This document shows, one piece after another, positions 1-12,555 of a stretch of DNA of 64,000 bases. The DNA comes from Gigaspora rosea (Eukaryota > Glomeromycota > Glomeromycetes > Diversisporales > Gigasporaceae). How positions within the stretch are numbered: the first letter of the stretch is position 1; every line of letters starts with the position of its first letter. The DNA lies in contig QKWP01001159.1 of assembly GCA_003550325.1 (NCBI GenBank), forward strand, positions 99,115 to 163,114, written 5' to 3'. Made by a program: the position numbers and the translations under genes. The notes below the pieces were generated by a model. That model was not told the origin of the DNA. It saw only the letters and a list, made by a program, of their open reading frames with translations, and did not search any database.

Positions 1-135
1 CAAATTAATATTGTTTAATATCTTTTGAAACTATTGAGATATTAATTTTTAATTAAATTGATTAATAATAATTCTAAAAGATAATAGCAAAAGTGCAAAT
101 TTTACATAATTTGTAATGTAGTGCATAGTTATAAG

Positions 136-326
136 AGGACCCCGAAGAACTCTAATACAACTTAAATGATTCTAATAAAGGAAATTTTGCATAGAAATTC
201 ATCAAACATTGCATTTTTATATAGAAATTTTCAAATTTTGCTCTATTTTATACATCTATTTGGCTAAAATACTGCTAAAATTATACAAACTTACATCTAA
301 GTTGTATCAGAGTTCTTTGAGGTCCT
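136..326. mobile_element. MITE, AGGACCCC family, copy 1
   Basis: The ends are inverted repeats of about 30 bases: the left begins AGGACCCCGAAGAACTCT and the right is its near-perfect reverse complement, ending ...GTCCT. The flanks read gttataag (128-135) and gttatgag (327-334), a probable 8-bp target-site duplication with one mismatch. No coding capacity. A second copy lies at 21963-22154 with its interior in the opposite orientation. An 8-bp duplication fits hAT-, P- or Merlin-type transposases; no autonomous partner is visible. Confidence 0.8.
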
Positions 327-2161
327 GTTATGAGCATAATTTAAGCAAAAAATTCATATAATTTGTATAATTTGTATGCTTAAATTACTATATAATCCTA
401 GATACTCTAGTATATCTGATATGTAAATAAAGTCATGGGCATCATCCATTTGTCACAAAACCATAACCCTGGTCCATGATGCAGAGTAATCAATGGGTAA
501 GTTTTTTGGATATTGATAAAGGAGATAATACATTTAAGAATCAGATAAAAGTGATATAATGAGTAAGGACTAATGTTTAATTGTTTAAATATGAGGCAAT
601 AGGAATTAGCCTTTTAAGAAAGGTAAGGTTGGAAATTGATCTATTCCTTTTATCTTTGCTTAGCTCAACGCAAGTCTAGCTTTGTTGTTAAGCTTACACC
701 CACCCTCCAAAAGGATTCATTTGTGTGAATTGGTCCACAGAATGAGGAAACCTGGGTTTAGTGAACCAAGTTGATCTTAAAAATTTAACTTGACTAATTC
801 GACTTAAATCGATTATTAATTTTAGTTTTTAGATAAAGTGTTTTTTTTATTAATTTTAGTTTTTAGATGAAGTGTTTTTTTTTAAAGATATTGCTATATG
901 AAAAAATGCACCAATCATATCACTTATTATTCAGATGTATCCTAGTCTATCCTAAAAAAAATGTAAAATTCAAAAAAGTGGATTAAAAAAATGAGAAAAC
1001 CAAAATAAAAAAATTGGCTTAGGAAAAAAAACCAAAAAAAAGTCTAATCAGATGTAAGTCATGAAGTTAATTATGTATTTAATTCTTATACAATAAACTT
1101 TTTAATTTATTAAATATCAAGCTAATTATAGTCTTATTAAAATGCATTTCTAACCTGTGAATACCACTGATGGAAAAGAAATAATCCTGTAAATTAATTA
1201 ACCAATGTGTTTATCTTGCAATTATTAGATGAGGTCAAAAAAAATTTTCATTCTATCGATTGGTTTTTTCAGGATGCATATATCATCATTGGGTAAAATT
1301 CAGAACCTATGACCAATATAATATCAATAATTTTATCAATTGGTTTTTTTCAGGATGCTTAATCATCATTGGGTAAAATTCAGACCTATGACTGATATAA
1401 TGCCAATTATGGAAAGAACCTTAATAATCGGTTAAGTCAGTTTTACAAAAATTGACTTGGCTAAGTCAACTAACTGACTTGAGTTGATTTTTTAACTATT
1501 GACTAGTATCACTATGCGGGTTTTGTTGGTGGTTTGCCTCATCAACCAAACTGTACCCACTGGGTATTATTCAGTAATAGGATGGTAACTGACTAATGCT
1601 ACAAAATGTCTGCAGATCACATGACCAGCGAGGTAAAATCCCGTATGTGTATTCTGTAGTTATGTTTGAAAATGGTCGAGTAACAAATAAAGTTATTAAT
1701 TTAATTGAATAGCTGACCTGACCCCGATTAAATTACATCATCTATCGGGTTACCTATCAGGTGACCCAGGTGGTGCCTTTTTTTTTCACCCGAGTGGTAC
1801 AATTCACTAGTCATATTAACCCCAGATTTTTTTTAATTGACCCAGGTGACCCATCGGGTCACCCGTTGGTTCAACTGTCGAGTGGTGCATTTTTTTGGAC
1901 TGACCTGTTTCTACCCTAGTGGCAAATTGTCCACCTGTAAAGATTTTTTAGACAGTCAATTCACTAACCTGATCATTTTATTTTTTTGAAAATTTTCTCT
2001 TTTTTTACTTTAGGCGTAACTTTCTTTATAATTACATTTCGCGGAAAGACTTCATTTCTAAGCAAAGTTTCATCACCATTTATAGAAATATTATATTTCC
2101 AAGTAATTCTAAACCTAGTGCTAATTTAATGATACATTAATCGTTTTAATATATTATTATA
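327..2161. other. Gene-free AT-rich stretch with small repeats
   Basis: I see no credible gene. A ~40-base direct repeat (ttttagtttttagat..aagtg) lies at 811-890. A ~78-base tandem pair lies at 1255-1402 and is listed separately. Between about 1690 and 1900 there are scattered GGTGACCC/GGGTCACC blocks (for example around 1745-1770 and 1845-1865), looking like remnants of a palindromic repeat. The rest is AT-rich spacer. Confidence 0.5.
1255..1402. repeat. Two-copy ~78-base tandem repeat
   Basis: The stretch beginning ctatcgattggttttttcag, then ..atcatcattgggtaaaattcag..cctatgac.., recurs once directly downstream with a few substitutions (about 1255-1327 and 1333-1402). It shows no coding potential. 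Confidence 0.7.
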
Positions 2162-2371
2162 CCAATAATTACTTTAATTCCATTAATAAAAATTTAATCA
2201 TAGTCGAATGATCAATATTACTGACATATTTTAATTAATTAGTCTTTGTGACATCCTGATCTACTATGTCTAATTATTAATGCAATTACTAATTTTGTGT
2301 TATTCGTATGATCCATATGTATGCAAACTCTTATGTAAACAGTTTGAATAGATTGTGTTACAATATTACTT

Positions 2372-2931
2372 TTTTTTTTAAACTCCCTACGGAGACGCTC
2401 AGTGGCATACTTTATTATTTTCAAATTTCAAAGGTCATATTACATCATATTACATTTGTTTGGGAATTCCTAACTAAACTACACCTCCCTCCATCGTCCG
2501 TTTACCCGAGTGATTTCCAGCAGGCCTTCCACGCTAGTGCCCTGTACCTTTCGGATCTCAGGTAGCTTTAAGGAACTACACATCCCGCCAGGTCGCTTTA
2601 TAGGTCAGCCATTTTTCGTCGCCCTTGGGAACCACTTTCCACTTCGGTCGGTATATGTCGTCAGGTATCACCTTTTTTCCTTAAATCTGGCAATCTCAAT
2701 GTTAACGTCATTTGTTGACGGATTTCGCCTTTTCTGGTCGTTCCGGCCTTTTGCTATACCAGTAACTGCATTCTTTTGTATGAATCCATTCTTAGAACAT
2801 AAATGAACATCCTCTTGAAGATCATTTCCAAACTGGTCCTGGCAGAGTTTTCGCCGCCCATTGGGCTTGAACTTGCGACCTTGTGTTTGTGACCCTGGAG
2901 CGCTAACCACTGCACTATCGACCCAAGGGTC
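2372..2931 (-). mobile_element. tRNA-derived SINE, full length with 14-bp TSD
   Basis: On the minus strand the 5' head (2931 downward) carries RNA polymerase III promoter boxes: box A TAGTGCAGTGG at 2907-2917 and box B GTTCAAGCC at 2864-2872, spaced as in a tRNA. The head resembles a tRNA with a GTGGTTAGCGCTCC D-arm. A ~480-base body of unknown origin, distinctly less AT-rich than its surroundings, follows and ends in an A-run (the T-run at 2371-2379). The flanks are a perfect 14-bp duplication, ttacaatattactt, at 2358-2371 and 2932-2945. Copy B (around 22914) has a single copy of that target and no insert, which confirms the ends and shows that insertion came after the duplication. Confidence 0.87.
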
Positions 2932-3030
2932 TTACAATATTACTTAATAAAATTTATAGTTTGAACTTTAAATTCTTTTTAAAAAAATTCCAGATTGGAT
3001 GTATAATTTATTCATGCATAAACCTTCAAC

Positions 3031-5007
3031 ATGGACAAATTAATATCGTCAGGAATTAATAAACTTGCTGATAAATTTCTAAAGTGTATTGGCATAGAAA
3101 AGGATGAACGTAAAGCTTTTGAGTTATATCTTAAAGCTGATAAGATGAGGAACGTTAAGGGAACATTTAATGTTGGAAATTGTTATTATTATGGAATTGG
3201 AGTTGAAAGTGATTTACAGAAGGCATTTTTTTATTACCAAAAATCTACAGAGATGGGGGACGCTGATGGAATGTGTAATGTTGGATATTGTTATTATTAT
3301 GGAGTTGGAGTTGAAACGAATATATGTAAAGCACACATGTATTATCAAAAAGCAGCAGAAATGGGAGAAATATTTGCACTCGGTGTATGCTATGATAAAG
3401 GAATTTGAGTAGAAAAGGACGTAAAGAAAGCATTCAAATATTTTCTAAACTCTGTGGAGATGGGAAATGTTAAAGGGATATTAGAAATTGGACGTTGTTA
3501 TCTATATGGAATCGGAGTCGAAAAGAATGAACATAAGCGGATCGAATTTTATCAAAAATCTGCTGATATGGGTGATGTCCTTGGAACAATTAATCTCAGT
3601 TATTGCTATTCTAATGGAATTGGAGTCAAAGAAGATAAAAATAAAGCATTCGAATATTATAAAAAATCTTCGGATATGGGATATGCTATGGCGACATATA
3701 ATGTAGGAGCTTTTTATCATTATGGTTTGGGTGTTATAAAGGATGAATGTAAAGCGTTCGAATATTATAAAAAATCAGCAGAGATGGGATACGCTGATGG
3801 AATGTATCGTGTTGGCGAATTTTATCAAAAAGGAATCATTGTTGAAAAGGATATAGATGTTGCTTTTGAATGGTATTTAAAATCAGCTATTGCTGAACAA
3901 CCCGGTAACCCAAAAGAAGAATATTTTCATTGGATACCATTTGAAAAATTTGAAAATATTGAAGAGATAGGTAAAGGAGGCTTTTCTACCATTTTCAAAC
4001 CAAAATATTTAAATAACTATGGATCATATGAAGAAGTAGCGATTAAACTTGTAAAAGGCTCCAATAAAAATAGAGAACCATTCTTAAAAGAGGTATTATA
4101 TTAAAATTTGATTAAATATTATATTTTTTTAATATTATTATTTTTTTTTTAAATATTATTTTTGGTTAAATAAATTAATTTATTCTGTTTTTTAGTTGAA
4201 AGCTTGTCATAGTTTAGATCAATATTTAGGAATTTCAAGAGATGAAAAAACAAATGATTATATTTTAGTGCTTATTATGCAAAATACGGACCATTTAGCA
4301 AAAATCTTGTCGATATCTTTAAATTTGAATGGAACCTCAAGTTAAAGATACTACGTGATATTATAACCAATCTTGATCGTATTCATTCTCAAAAATATTT
4401 ACATCGAGATCTGCATCCTGGAAATATTCTGTTGAAGGAAGATTATGAAGCATATATCACTGATCTAGGTTTATCGAAACCACTTGATGAAGAGGAACGA
4501 GAAGAACGCATTCATGAAGTTTTACCGTATCTTGCACCGGAACTCTTTCAAAAACAACCATATACTCAAGCTTCAGATATTTATTCATTCGGAATAATTA
4601 TGGTAAAAATGACAACTGGTCAAAGACCTTTCAATGATTATAAATTTATATCGATCTTGTAATAAAGGTTTATAATGGGCTACGGCCATAATTTGGACCA
4701 AGAATTCCTGATTGTTATATTGAATTAGCAAATCAATGCATGGATTCGGATCCAAAAAAACGTCCAACATCTAGTGAAATAATTATTAAACTGAATGAAT
4801 GGCTAAATATTATTGAAATTGAAATCGAAAACAAAATTAAATGTCAATTTTTGGAAAGTGATGAGATTAATAAAAAATTTTCAACAATTAAAGAAAATTT
4901 AAAAAATATATATACAAGTAAGCGTATAAAATAACAGAAATTAACAAAAGCTTATCAAATCTAAAAATTAGTAACCTGTGGGTATTGTAGAAGTTCCAAA
5001 TTTTTAA
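3031..5007 (+). pseudogene. Sel1-repeat/protein-kinase gene, copy A (broken)
   Basis: The N-terminal half is a run of Sel1-like repeats (units such as A-F-x-Y-Y-Q-K-S-A-E-M-G). A kinase domain follows: glycine loop GKGGFSTIF near 3970-3996, VAIKLVK lysine motif near 4038-4058, catalytic loop YLHRDLHPGN around 4400-4428, ITDLGLS in place of DFG near 4455-4475, and LPYLAPEL near 4522-4545. A GT-AG intron lies at 4093-4195. This would be a Sel1-scaffold kinase, a family greatly expanded in AM fungi; the substrate is unknown. Lesions compared with copy B: TGA at 3406-3408 (B has GGA), loss of two bases near 4271, loss of one base near 4650, TAA near 4688 and a late frameshift near 4923. It therefore cannot make the full protein, although 3454-4092 still reads open. 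Confidence 0.87.
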
Positions 5008-6289
5008 CAAATTAATTCGATATTACTATGCATTTATTATGAAAATATGTTTTATTATTTATTATTCTATATATTTGCTAAATTAAGATTTATATGGGAT
5101 TATTAATTATTGTAATTAATTTAATAAAATTCTTTAATAGTAATCAAAAAAATATTAAAAATGAATAATTCTGCTCAACTAAATTATTCTTATGATTCGA
5201 ATAATTCTTTTCTTATCTACACAAATTTAAATGTTTAAATAATATTTTACATCTACCAAAAATTATTATAAAATTCAATCTCAATTCATCCTGATAATAA
5301 TATGCTATAAATCTCTATCATCAATATAGATAATATGCAAGAATAAATTTATTAATAAAAAAGTTTTTAAATCTAATTATCATATACTTCAATGCAATTA
5401 AATTTAATTGAATTATATTTAAATTTAATTAATTCATATTTAAATCTTATTGCTTAAATGATAAATGATTAAATTTACAGAGTATATATACATTAGATCA
5501 TTCGATTCTCTATATGATGTAATTCTTGATCTCCTTGTATCTCATGTCGTTCAAGAGACACCATAACATGGCTTCATAAGCTGCATATTCTTTTTTGAAT
5601 TATTTCGTAACTATTGAGTTTATTTATGAAAAAAATTAAAATGATAACATCCATTTTTTTGTTGAGCTCGATGATATTTCCATTAGTATATACTTACGAT
5701 AAAACCTAGTTTTTGTAATTTAATGATTCCCTCTTGTTACCAAATGAAAATCGGAAATGATTGTAGACGTTCATATGATGATAAGCTCGCAAACTTTAAT
5801 CATGATAATCTGATTGCATAACATACCCAAAATATAAATTATCATGGATTTCATATAAAGATTTAAAAATAACAAAACGATACAGTAGAAGAAAGTGGAT
5901 TCTCAACTGCCTTTAAAGATACAGTATTTTAGTAAAAAAGAACTACACATTATTGTACTGTTACCTGTGATACTTATCACACCCAAATTCCAAATTCAAA
6001 TAAAATTAAAAAGAATTAATGAAAGAGGTGATTTATTTTTATGCCAACCTTTATTGAACTAATTTGCACATTGAAATGTTAATCGTCATTTAATTTAAAT
6101 ACAGCATTAAAACTTAAGAATTATTGTTAAATTGAATATAAAAATAATCTATTTTTGGAATATCAAGACATGAAACCTCCAATATTGTATTCTCATCTCA
6201 AAATATGCAGAAATTTATTCTTTGCGTAATAATCAATAAACTGTTTTACGAATAAAATAGAAAAATAAATTGCAATAATTATATTGGGT
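5008..6289. other. AT-rich spacer shared with copy B
   Basis: No gene seen. The sequence is collinear with 33723-35100 of copy B, with substitutions and small indels. It includes repeated atttaaatttaattaatt stretches (5395-5450) that are longer in B. Its conservation looks like shared ancestry rather than coding constraint. Confidence 0.55.
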
Positions 6290-6800
6290 GTTTCAGACCT
6301 AAAGTTTAATTTTCTGATTTGAATTAAATTTGTGACGTATTTATTTCAAAATCAATGATTTATAACATTTATAACACCTATTTATTTTTATTTGTAAGTT
6401 AATTTATATAATACTGTAATAATGTAATTTTTTGCAATTGTCATTTTCCTTCGAAATTCAATCAGAAAAAAATTTCTTATTATATCTCCGGATAACTCCT
6501 ATTACTTTTCTGATTTCGAAATTTCGAAACAGAATAGGGTCATTCAAAGCTAACTTCTTTCAAAAACAAGTAGGGGTTTAAAAAGTCCTATTTCTAGTTT
6601 GAAATTTTGAAATCAGATAATGAAATAGGTGTTATTCGGTGATGAAATAAGCATCCTTAATATATAAATAAGCTTACAAATTAAAATAAATAAAGTTTAC
6701 GAAGCACTGATTTCAAAAATTATTACATCACTAATTTAATTTGAAATCAGAAACTCTTAGCATTAGGTTTAAATTACCCTAATAGGGATTTTCGAACTTC
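6290..6800. repeat. Long inverted repeat (foldback), copy A only
   Basis: About 6300-6540 is roughly the reverse complement of about 6570-6790. Paired blocks include ttctgatttgaattaaatt with the later aatttaatttgaaatcagaa, and ctccggataactcctatta with the later aataggtgttattcggtga. Copy B (35120-35390) has only the first arm. Either A gained an inverted duplication or B lost one arm. Confidence 0.6.
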
Positions 6801-7608
6801 GATTTATTTCCAAAATAAGTTAACTCTGACACCCCTATTGTATTTCTTTCGAACTTGAATCTGCTAATTCTCAACAATAACGGTCATAATTTATAGCATA
6901 ACCTATAAAGAACATATTTCGTAGATTTAGGACTTTTGATACTATCAAGTACAAATAAGTACAACGCAAAAAATGAAAATTACGGAGCCATGCTTTATGT
7001 AATTCCTAAATTGTTAAAGAAAACTATTTACTCATAGCTGTGAATATTTATTAATTAGAAATCATCATGTGAAAAATAAATAAAATATTGCGACGCAGAT
7101 TCGAAAATATCATAATGGAAGCAGGTTACGGCATAACCGACCAGAATTAGATCGTAATTAACTAACATGCTGTTAGTATAATAATCAGTGTTGATATTTT
7201 TTATGTTCCATTGGAAAATTTCAGTCAAAAATTTCAAATTTTCCGTTGAAGCCCTTAACAATAATATCTGAAATAATGAAAAACCATAATATAGGCGGCC
7301 TTGTTGTCTGATTTTAATAATTCGAGTAATCTAGTTGTACTGTATTGTGTGATAATAAGTTTGGGTAATACTGATAAATTATTAATTTTCAGCTTTCTGA
7401 ATAAAACTTGCTATGTTTTTCAATTATTTTTTGAGCCTCTATTCTGAATCTACATATATTTCTTATCTACCTACAATTATAATTGATAAAATTTTCACCA
7501 TATTGATAATATCAAAAGAAAAAAGTCATATGTTTATATTATTACAAAAAAAAAAGTTAAAGAAAGCAGATTTTTTGATAGTAAATTTTATTCTTCATAA
7601 GATAGTAT

Positions 7609-8326
7609 AGGTCTTCTCGTTTATTCTGGCTCAACTATAGTAATATAAAAGTAAAACATTTTTATATATAATAATTTATTTTATTAAATTTTTTAAACTT
7701 ATCTTTTGAAAAAACAGTACATTGTAATACAGTATTAAGTTATAAATTTAATTTTTTTATATTTATATTAAATATTTTCTATTATCAATTTTTTAGGTTA
7801 TTATATAATAATAAATTTATTTACTTATTAATTTATTATTATTTTTTTATTATGCAAATTATAATTGATTTATAAGACAAAAATATTCTTAATAATATTT
7901 TATATATAAAATAAAATTTTTATAAATTTTAAAAAATTTTTATTAATATAGTTTTTAGGTTAAAAACTAGTAAATAAGAAAAAATATACTGGTTTTTAAT
8001 ATAATATATGCTTATATAATAAATTAGTAAATTTATAATTAATAAATTTTTAATTAATATTATATTAAAATTCAAATTTAGAGAATTATTTTTTATGTTT
8101 ATACATTATTAAAATTTTTAAAATTTAAAAATTGAATAAATTTAAAGATTTTTTTTAAAAAAATTGAATCAATAAATTATATAATTTTTTTTTATAAATA
8201 TATTGACAAAACGTTCAAATAGTATATATATTTTTTGAATTGCTAGTTAATAGAAAAAAATTAGTACTTTACTATATACTATCTTTAACCTATTCAATTT
8301 CTCCGCCAGAATATATGAGAAGACCA
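7609..8326. mobile_element. Extremely AT-rich TIR element
   Basis: The left end AGGTCTTCTCGTTTATTCTG pairs with a right end whose reverse complement begins TGGTCTTCTCATATATTCTG. The interior is almost pure A/T with no reading frame. The word attcttcataagatagta occurs just left of the element (7590-7607) and again just beyond its right end (8340-8357), but not flush with it, so the target-site duplication is unclear. Copy B lacks the block (around 36430). Confidence 0.6.
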
Positions 8327-8909
8327 ATAATTAAAAATTATTCTTCATAAGATAGTAATTAAAAATCTAAAAATCTAAAGCTTATTACAAATAAAGCATT
8401 GCTGGAGCATGATATTATAATGAAAAACTTTGACCGCAAAAACTCGAGTTCTGGTTTCAAACAGGGTCGAACTGAGTTCGGGTAAGTAGGATAACATCCC
8501 TATATTTTTGTTAATGGTGTTCTATAACTCTGATAACCTTCAACTTGCTTTTTTTTCTTTTTGTCTTTTTTTGAAAAGTATTTTAAACTGTATAAATATT
8601 GTAAAATTAAAAAAATTTGTTAGCCAATCATGAGAAAGTCTCCTATGAACAATCGTCTAGATATAAGGATACTACGAGTGATATAGTATAGTATGGTAAT
8701 GAAGAATGACTTAATGAGGTGATTCAAAAAATTCGGATGATAATAATTCATTAAAGAAATTATATATTCGAAAATATAAAAAACATCCTAGTTTATTTTA
8801 ATGAAGTTTTTCAGATTTTGAGTATAAACATTTATACGATTTTTAAGATCTATAATTCTTAAGATTTCACATCAAACACTATTTAATTATATGTCGTTAA
8901 ATAATTGGA

Positions 8910-10224
8910 ATGAACAAGAAACTCAAATCAGCTGTGCGATTGAGGCAAGCAAAAGAAGCTTGTAAAAATTTTTATCGTGATGGATTAAATAGTGGATCAA
9001 TTGCAACTTCTAATAACGCATTGTTAATGAGGCAGGTAAAGGTCAAAGTTTTTTTTTAAATTGTTTAATTTTTTCAAAGATGTACATCACATTCCATTTA
9101 CACATATTATTTTTGAACGGCTTCACTAAAGATGAAGAATTACTCCTGTAATTAATAAATGTTGCTTATGTTGGTACTCGTCTTTATGACAGAATGGTAG
9201 ATGCCGTAAAAACTTTTCGTAATAGTAGTGACCGTACCCGTCCTTGGATTTTGACCGTAGTTACTGATGGAGATGATACACATAGTAACCTGGATTTTTA
9301 AATATTTGTGTGAATGAAGTATCACGCTCATTTGTTAATGAATCTAGTAATTATTTATTTGTCCTTGGAGTTGGAGACTACTTAACTCTGAAAAGATTGA
9401 AGAGGTATGACAAGGTTTATTCCTTTAGAATAAAATTGTTATTTAATATTTTGATTAAGAATTTATGTCTTAAACTAACATGTTAAAAGTTTTTTTAAAA
9501 AAAAAAATTAGATAATAAACACAGGAAATTTCACATATTACCTTGTTAAAGATTTTTATTTTCTCGAATACACTTGATAATCGCCTAAAGCATTAACACC
9601 TCTAAATATCTCTCTCTTAAGTGCTTATCTATCGGCAACATTACTGCATCATGAGCCGAAATTCAAAATTAGAGAAAGCTTAATAATGTGGCAATTGATT
9701 ATGCACTTTTAATTGATGTGTCAGAATCAATGGAGATATACTATTTTTAGCAGTTTTAGCACGAGGATGATGGAGAGAAAAATTTAACTTATTAAAATAC
9801 GCCCATCGCCTCTTAAATGTTTTGCTAGACATGACTTAAAAGAGAAGAAATATCGTAGTGAGGGTTGGTGTGATGTGTGTGGAAAGGATGGTCAATCATC
9901 AGCAAGACTTTATTATTATATTTATTGCTGTAAATTTGATTCTCTTTTGAAGCGCTCAATTTCTCTTTTTATGGTTTGGAGCAGTGGTTGTAATTTTGAC
10001 GTCTGACCTAGTCACTATGAACCTGGACGCGAATGCAAACCTGAAAGCCCCTGTCCAAACGAACATCCTTTTCGTTATATTCAGCTATCCACAAAATTGG
10101 TACGCAATGAATGTCGGGAAACACATTCAATGGAATACATTTACGATGTTATCTATGTGTTCAGAATATCGTTTATTAGAGCTAATGATAGACGTGTTAA
10201 ACTTAAGAAGAATATCACTGGTTA
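8910..10224 (+). pseudogene. vWA-like / C1-type zinc-finger gene, copy A (broken)
   Basis: The first exon-like piece starts at ATG 8910 (MNKKLKSAV..) and runs to about 9037. Around 9160-9400 a vWA-like stretch reads RLYDRMVDAVKTFR ... ILTVVTDGDDTHSN ... NYLFVLGVGD, with a stop just after DGDDTHSNLDF. Around 9695-9745 is a MIDAS-like LLIDVSESM. A cysteine/histidine-rich C1/DC1-like module follows: HDLKEKKYRSEGWCDVCGK near 9830-9885, CNFDV near 9990 and ECKPESPCPNEHP near 10030-10070, ending at TAA 10222-10224. Members of such families are expected to be intracellular protein- or metal-binding proteins; no function is assigned. In-frame stops and lost cysteines (compare WVCNEC in copy B with LVRNEC here) indicate decay. 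Confidence 0.65.
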
Positions 10225-10317
10225 AACACATTATATTTTAATTAAATATATAATATCACATAATATATAGTACATATATAATAATTATACAAATAATAAT
10301 TACTAGGTAATATATTA

Positions 10318-10888
10318 GGGCGAGACATCAACTAAGTAATCAAAACTATGTTAGCAAACTATGATATTTTACAAATCATAGATCAATTTTTTATTCAAAT
10401 TCGAATTGCTCAATTACTACATAATACAAAAAAAATTCAAACTTATTCTACTTCTCGTCAAGGCATCAAATTACCTTGAAACTTTCACAAATTGCTTATA
10501 AAATGCTAGAGAATAAAACAAGTTGATAATTTTGTGTCAACGTATAAATTTTTGGCATTCGTCTTATAGAACCTAATAGAATGCCTTCTTAATTTTATTG
10601 ATATTGATTTAGAGTAAAAAAAAATCTCGAAACCTTAAATAAATATTTACTTAAAGCTTTCGCAAAAAATTCAACATAAACCTTCGAGATAATTCTAATG
10701 AATGCTCTTCGTTCAAAAAAAAATCGAAAAATAAGTGCAATTTTGTCTGAATCTTTTAGAAATTTGTATATTTTTTGATATAAAAATAATATTCAATTTA
10801 TTATTATTAACTTTGCTAATAAATCTGATCTTAATAAATTGATCAATGTTGCCAACATAGTTTTGATTACTTAGTTGATGTTTCACCC
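10318..10888. mobile_element. TIR element present in both duplicate copies (A)
   Basis: Terminal inverted repeats of about 40 bases begin GGGCGAGACATCAACTAAGT on the left and, reverse-complemented, GGGTGAAACATCAACTAAGT on the right. Both flanks read tatta. There is no coding capacity. The orthologous copy at 48299-48874 shows that insertion predates the segmental duplication. The GGG terminus would suit a PIF/Harbinger-like element, but the apparent 5-bp duplication does not fit well, so I leave the superfamily open. Confidence 0.7.
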
Positions 10889-12145
10889 TATTAATATATA
10901 GATTTTATTTTATATACTTGCAAATATATTAAAATATATATATGTTGCCTAGCAATTAAGATATTATTTGTACTATATACCGTATTACAAGATTCTATTT
11001 AGTTAAATAATATTCTTACTAGTTATGCGTCAAGTTACTTTAGTAAGTTTTAAATATGAGAATACTGTAACATACTGTATTTAGTAAACTAGTTCTTAGT
11101 TTTTAGTTTATATAACCGTTGAATTTATTTATCATACAGTCTTCTAACCTCTATATTAATTCAAATTTTTTAACACAAATTTTTTTATTCGTAAGAATAC
11201 CTTTATTTTCTTATAATCACTATCGCGTTCTATACTATTGATAAAAAAATATATATTTATTATATTTTCTTTTATAAAATCACATCTGTATGATATGTAT
11301 TTGTAAGTTGATGGTACAATTAATGAATTGCGGCATTGCAGTATTTTTGCATAATTATAACTAACAATTAGTTTTTTCGAGTACCTAAAGGTAAACTAAA
11401 TTTTGTTTGAATATTCTGTATGACTTAGTGTTGAGAAATAGCCGATCATGCCAGTCAATAAAATACAGGCAAATGTGCGTATGGTTTTTTATATCAGGTC
11501 AATTCTTTATTTCACACGTAAATGACCAATCATTTGGTCATTATTCATTTGAAGTGCCAACACTGTATAATTATTAATTATTATTTCTAATATATTTAAA
11601 ATAAAAAAATATATTTATGAAATTTAATGTTTAATTTGAATTCTTAAATTAATGCTATATATGTTCGAAATTATTCAAATACAAGGACAAACATTGAATC
11701 TTTGGGTAAAATCTGGAAATTTGAAGAGTCAGTGTTTAGAGAATAAGTTTAAGCAGTTTAGCTTTTTGTATAAATTATATAATGCAGATTGAAATAATAT
11801 GAAGTCTTTCTCAGAATACCATATATAAGTGCTAAAAGAGAGTTTTCTCTTTGCAGCACTAATTACACTAAACATAAATAGTAGTATGTGTGATTAGTGT
11901 ATCAATTAGAATTTGTAGATTAAAATCATTTAGTTTCAGGTAAATTAGTATGCTAGATCCGTCGTTAAATGATTGGCTATATAGTAAGGAAGGCTGGACC
12001 TAGAATTATATTCACAAATAATAAATTTAAATACAATTGCAAGTTATTTTTGGCGGTTCAAAAAAACTGTATGCAGATATTACGCAAATGTGCAATAGTC
12101 TTGGACATTGTATATTTCCACCTATTTTAATATATATAAATTATA
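10889..12145. other. AT-rich spacer shared with copy B
   Basis: No gene seen. Collinear with 48875-50244. A short perfect palindrome, aatgaccaatcatttggtcatt, split as aatgacca/atca/tttggtcatt at about 11520-11541, is conserved in both copies. Confidence 0.45.
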
Positions 12146-12555
12146 TGGGTATTTTCAAGAGAAACAACCATTTTTACATAAACAAACTTTTGTGTAAATC
12201 GATTTTGAGTAATATCTACATATAAAATTTTCAACTTATTCTTTTTGTGAAGCTTTTTATTATATTATATATATTGCAAACTTTTTTATTAAATGTATAT
12301 CTATTCAAAAATAAAATAAAATAAATTTTAAAAGGGTGTGTGTTTTTTCACGCACCTGCACGGCAGTGCACCTCCAAATTAGCCTTAAACATATAAAAAT
12401 TGTTGTGTTACGTTACATTAAATTAAAAACACAACAACAACCCCTAAAATTTAACTGGCTATCTAGAGGGGTGCATAGCCATGTTGGGTGCGCAAAAAAC
12501 ATTTCCCTTTTTTAAAAAAATGTATAAATGGACTGCTTCTATTGACAATGCCCCA
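12146..12555. mobile_element. TA-flanked MITE (TGGGGTGTTTTC family 2) carrying a nested element
   Basis: It is orthologous to the intact 221-bp element at 50245-50465, whose ends are TGGGGTGTTTTCAATAGAAA and its inverse with TA on both sides. In copy A the left end has drifted to TGGGTATTTTC and the element is enlarged by an insertion at about 12333-12510. It predates the segmental duplication. TA target use suggests a Tc1/mariner-type transposase in trans. Confidence 0.75.
12333..12510. mobile_element. Nested TIR element inside the MITE
   Basis: This ~178-bp block is absent from the otherwise matching element in copy B. The left end aaaagggtgtgtgttttttc and the right end (reverse complement aaaagggaaatgttttttgc) form imperfect inverted repeats of about 26 bases. 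The interior is less AT-rich and non-coding. The target duplication lies within A/T runs and cannot be fixed exactly. It inserted after the duplication. Confidence 0.6.

Noticed and set aside
2510-2910. Protein-coding frames on both strands in a less AT-rich patch
   Set aside because: The patch is the body of a SINE with pol III promoter boxes and a target-site duplication.
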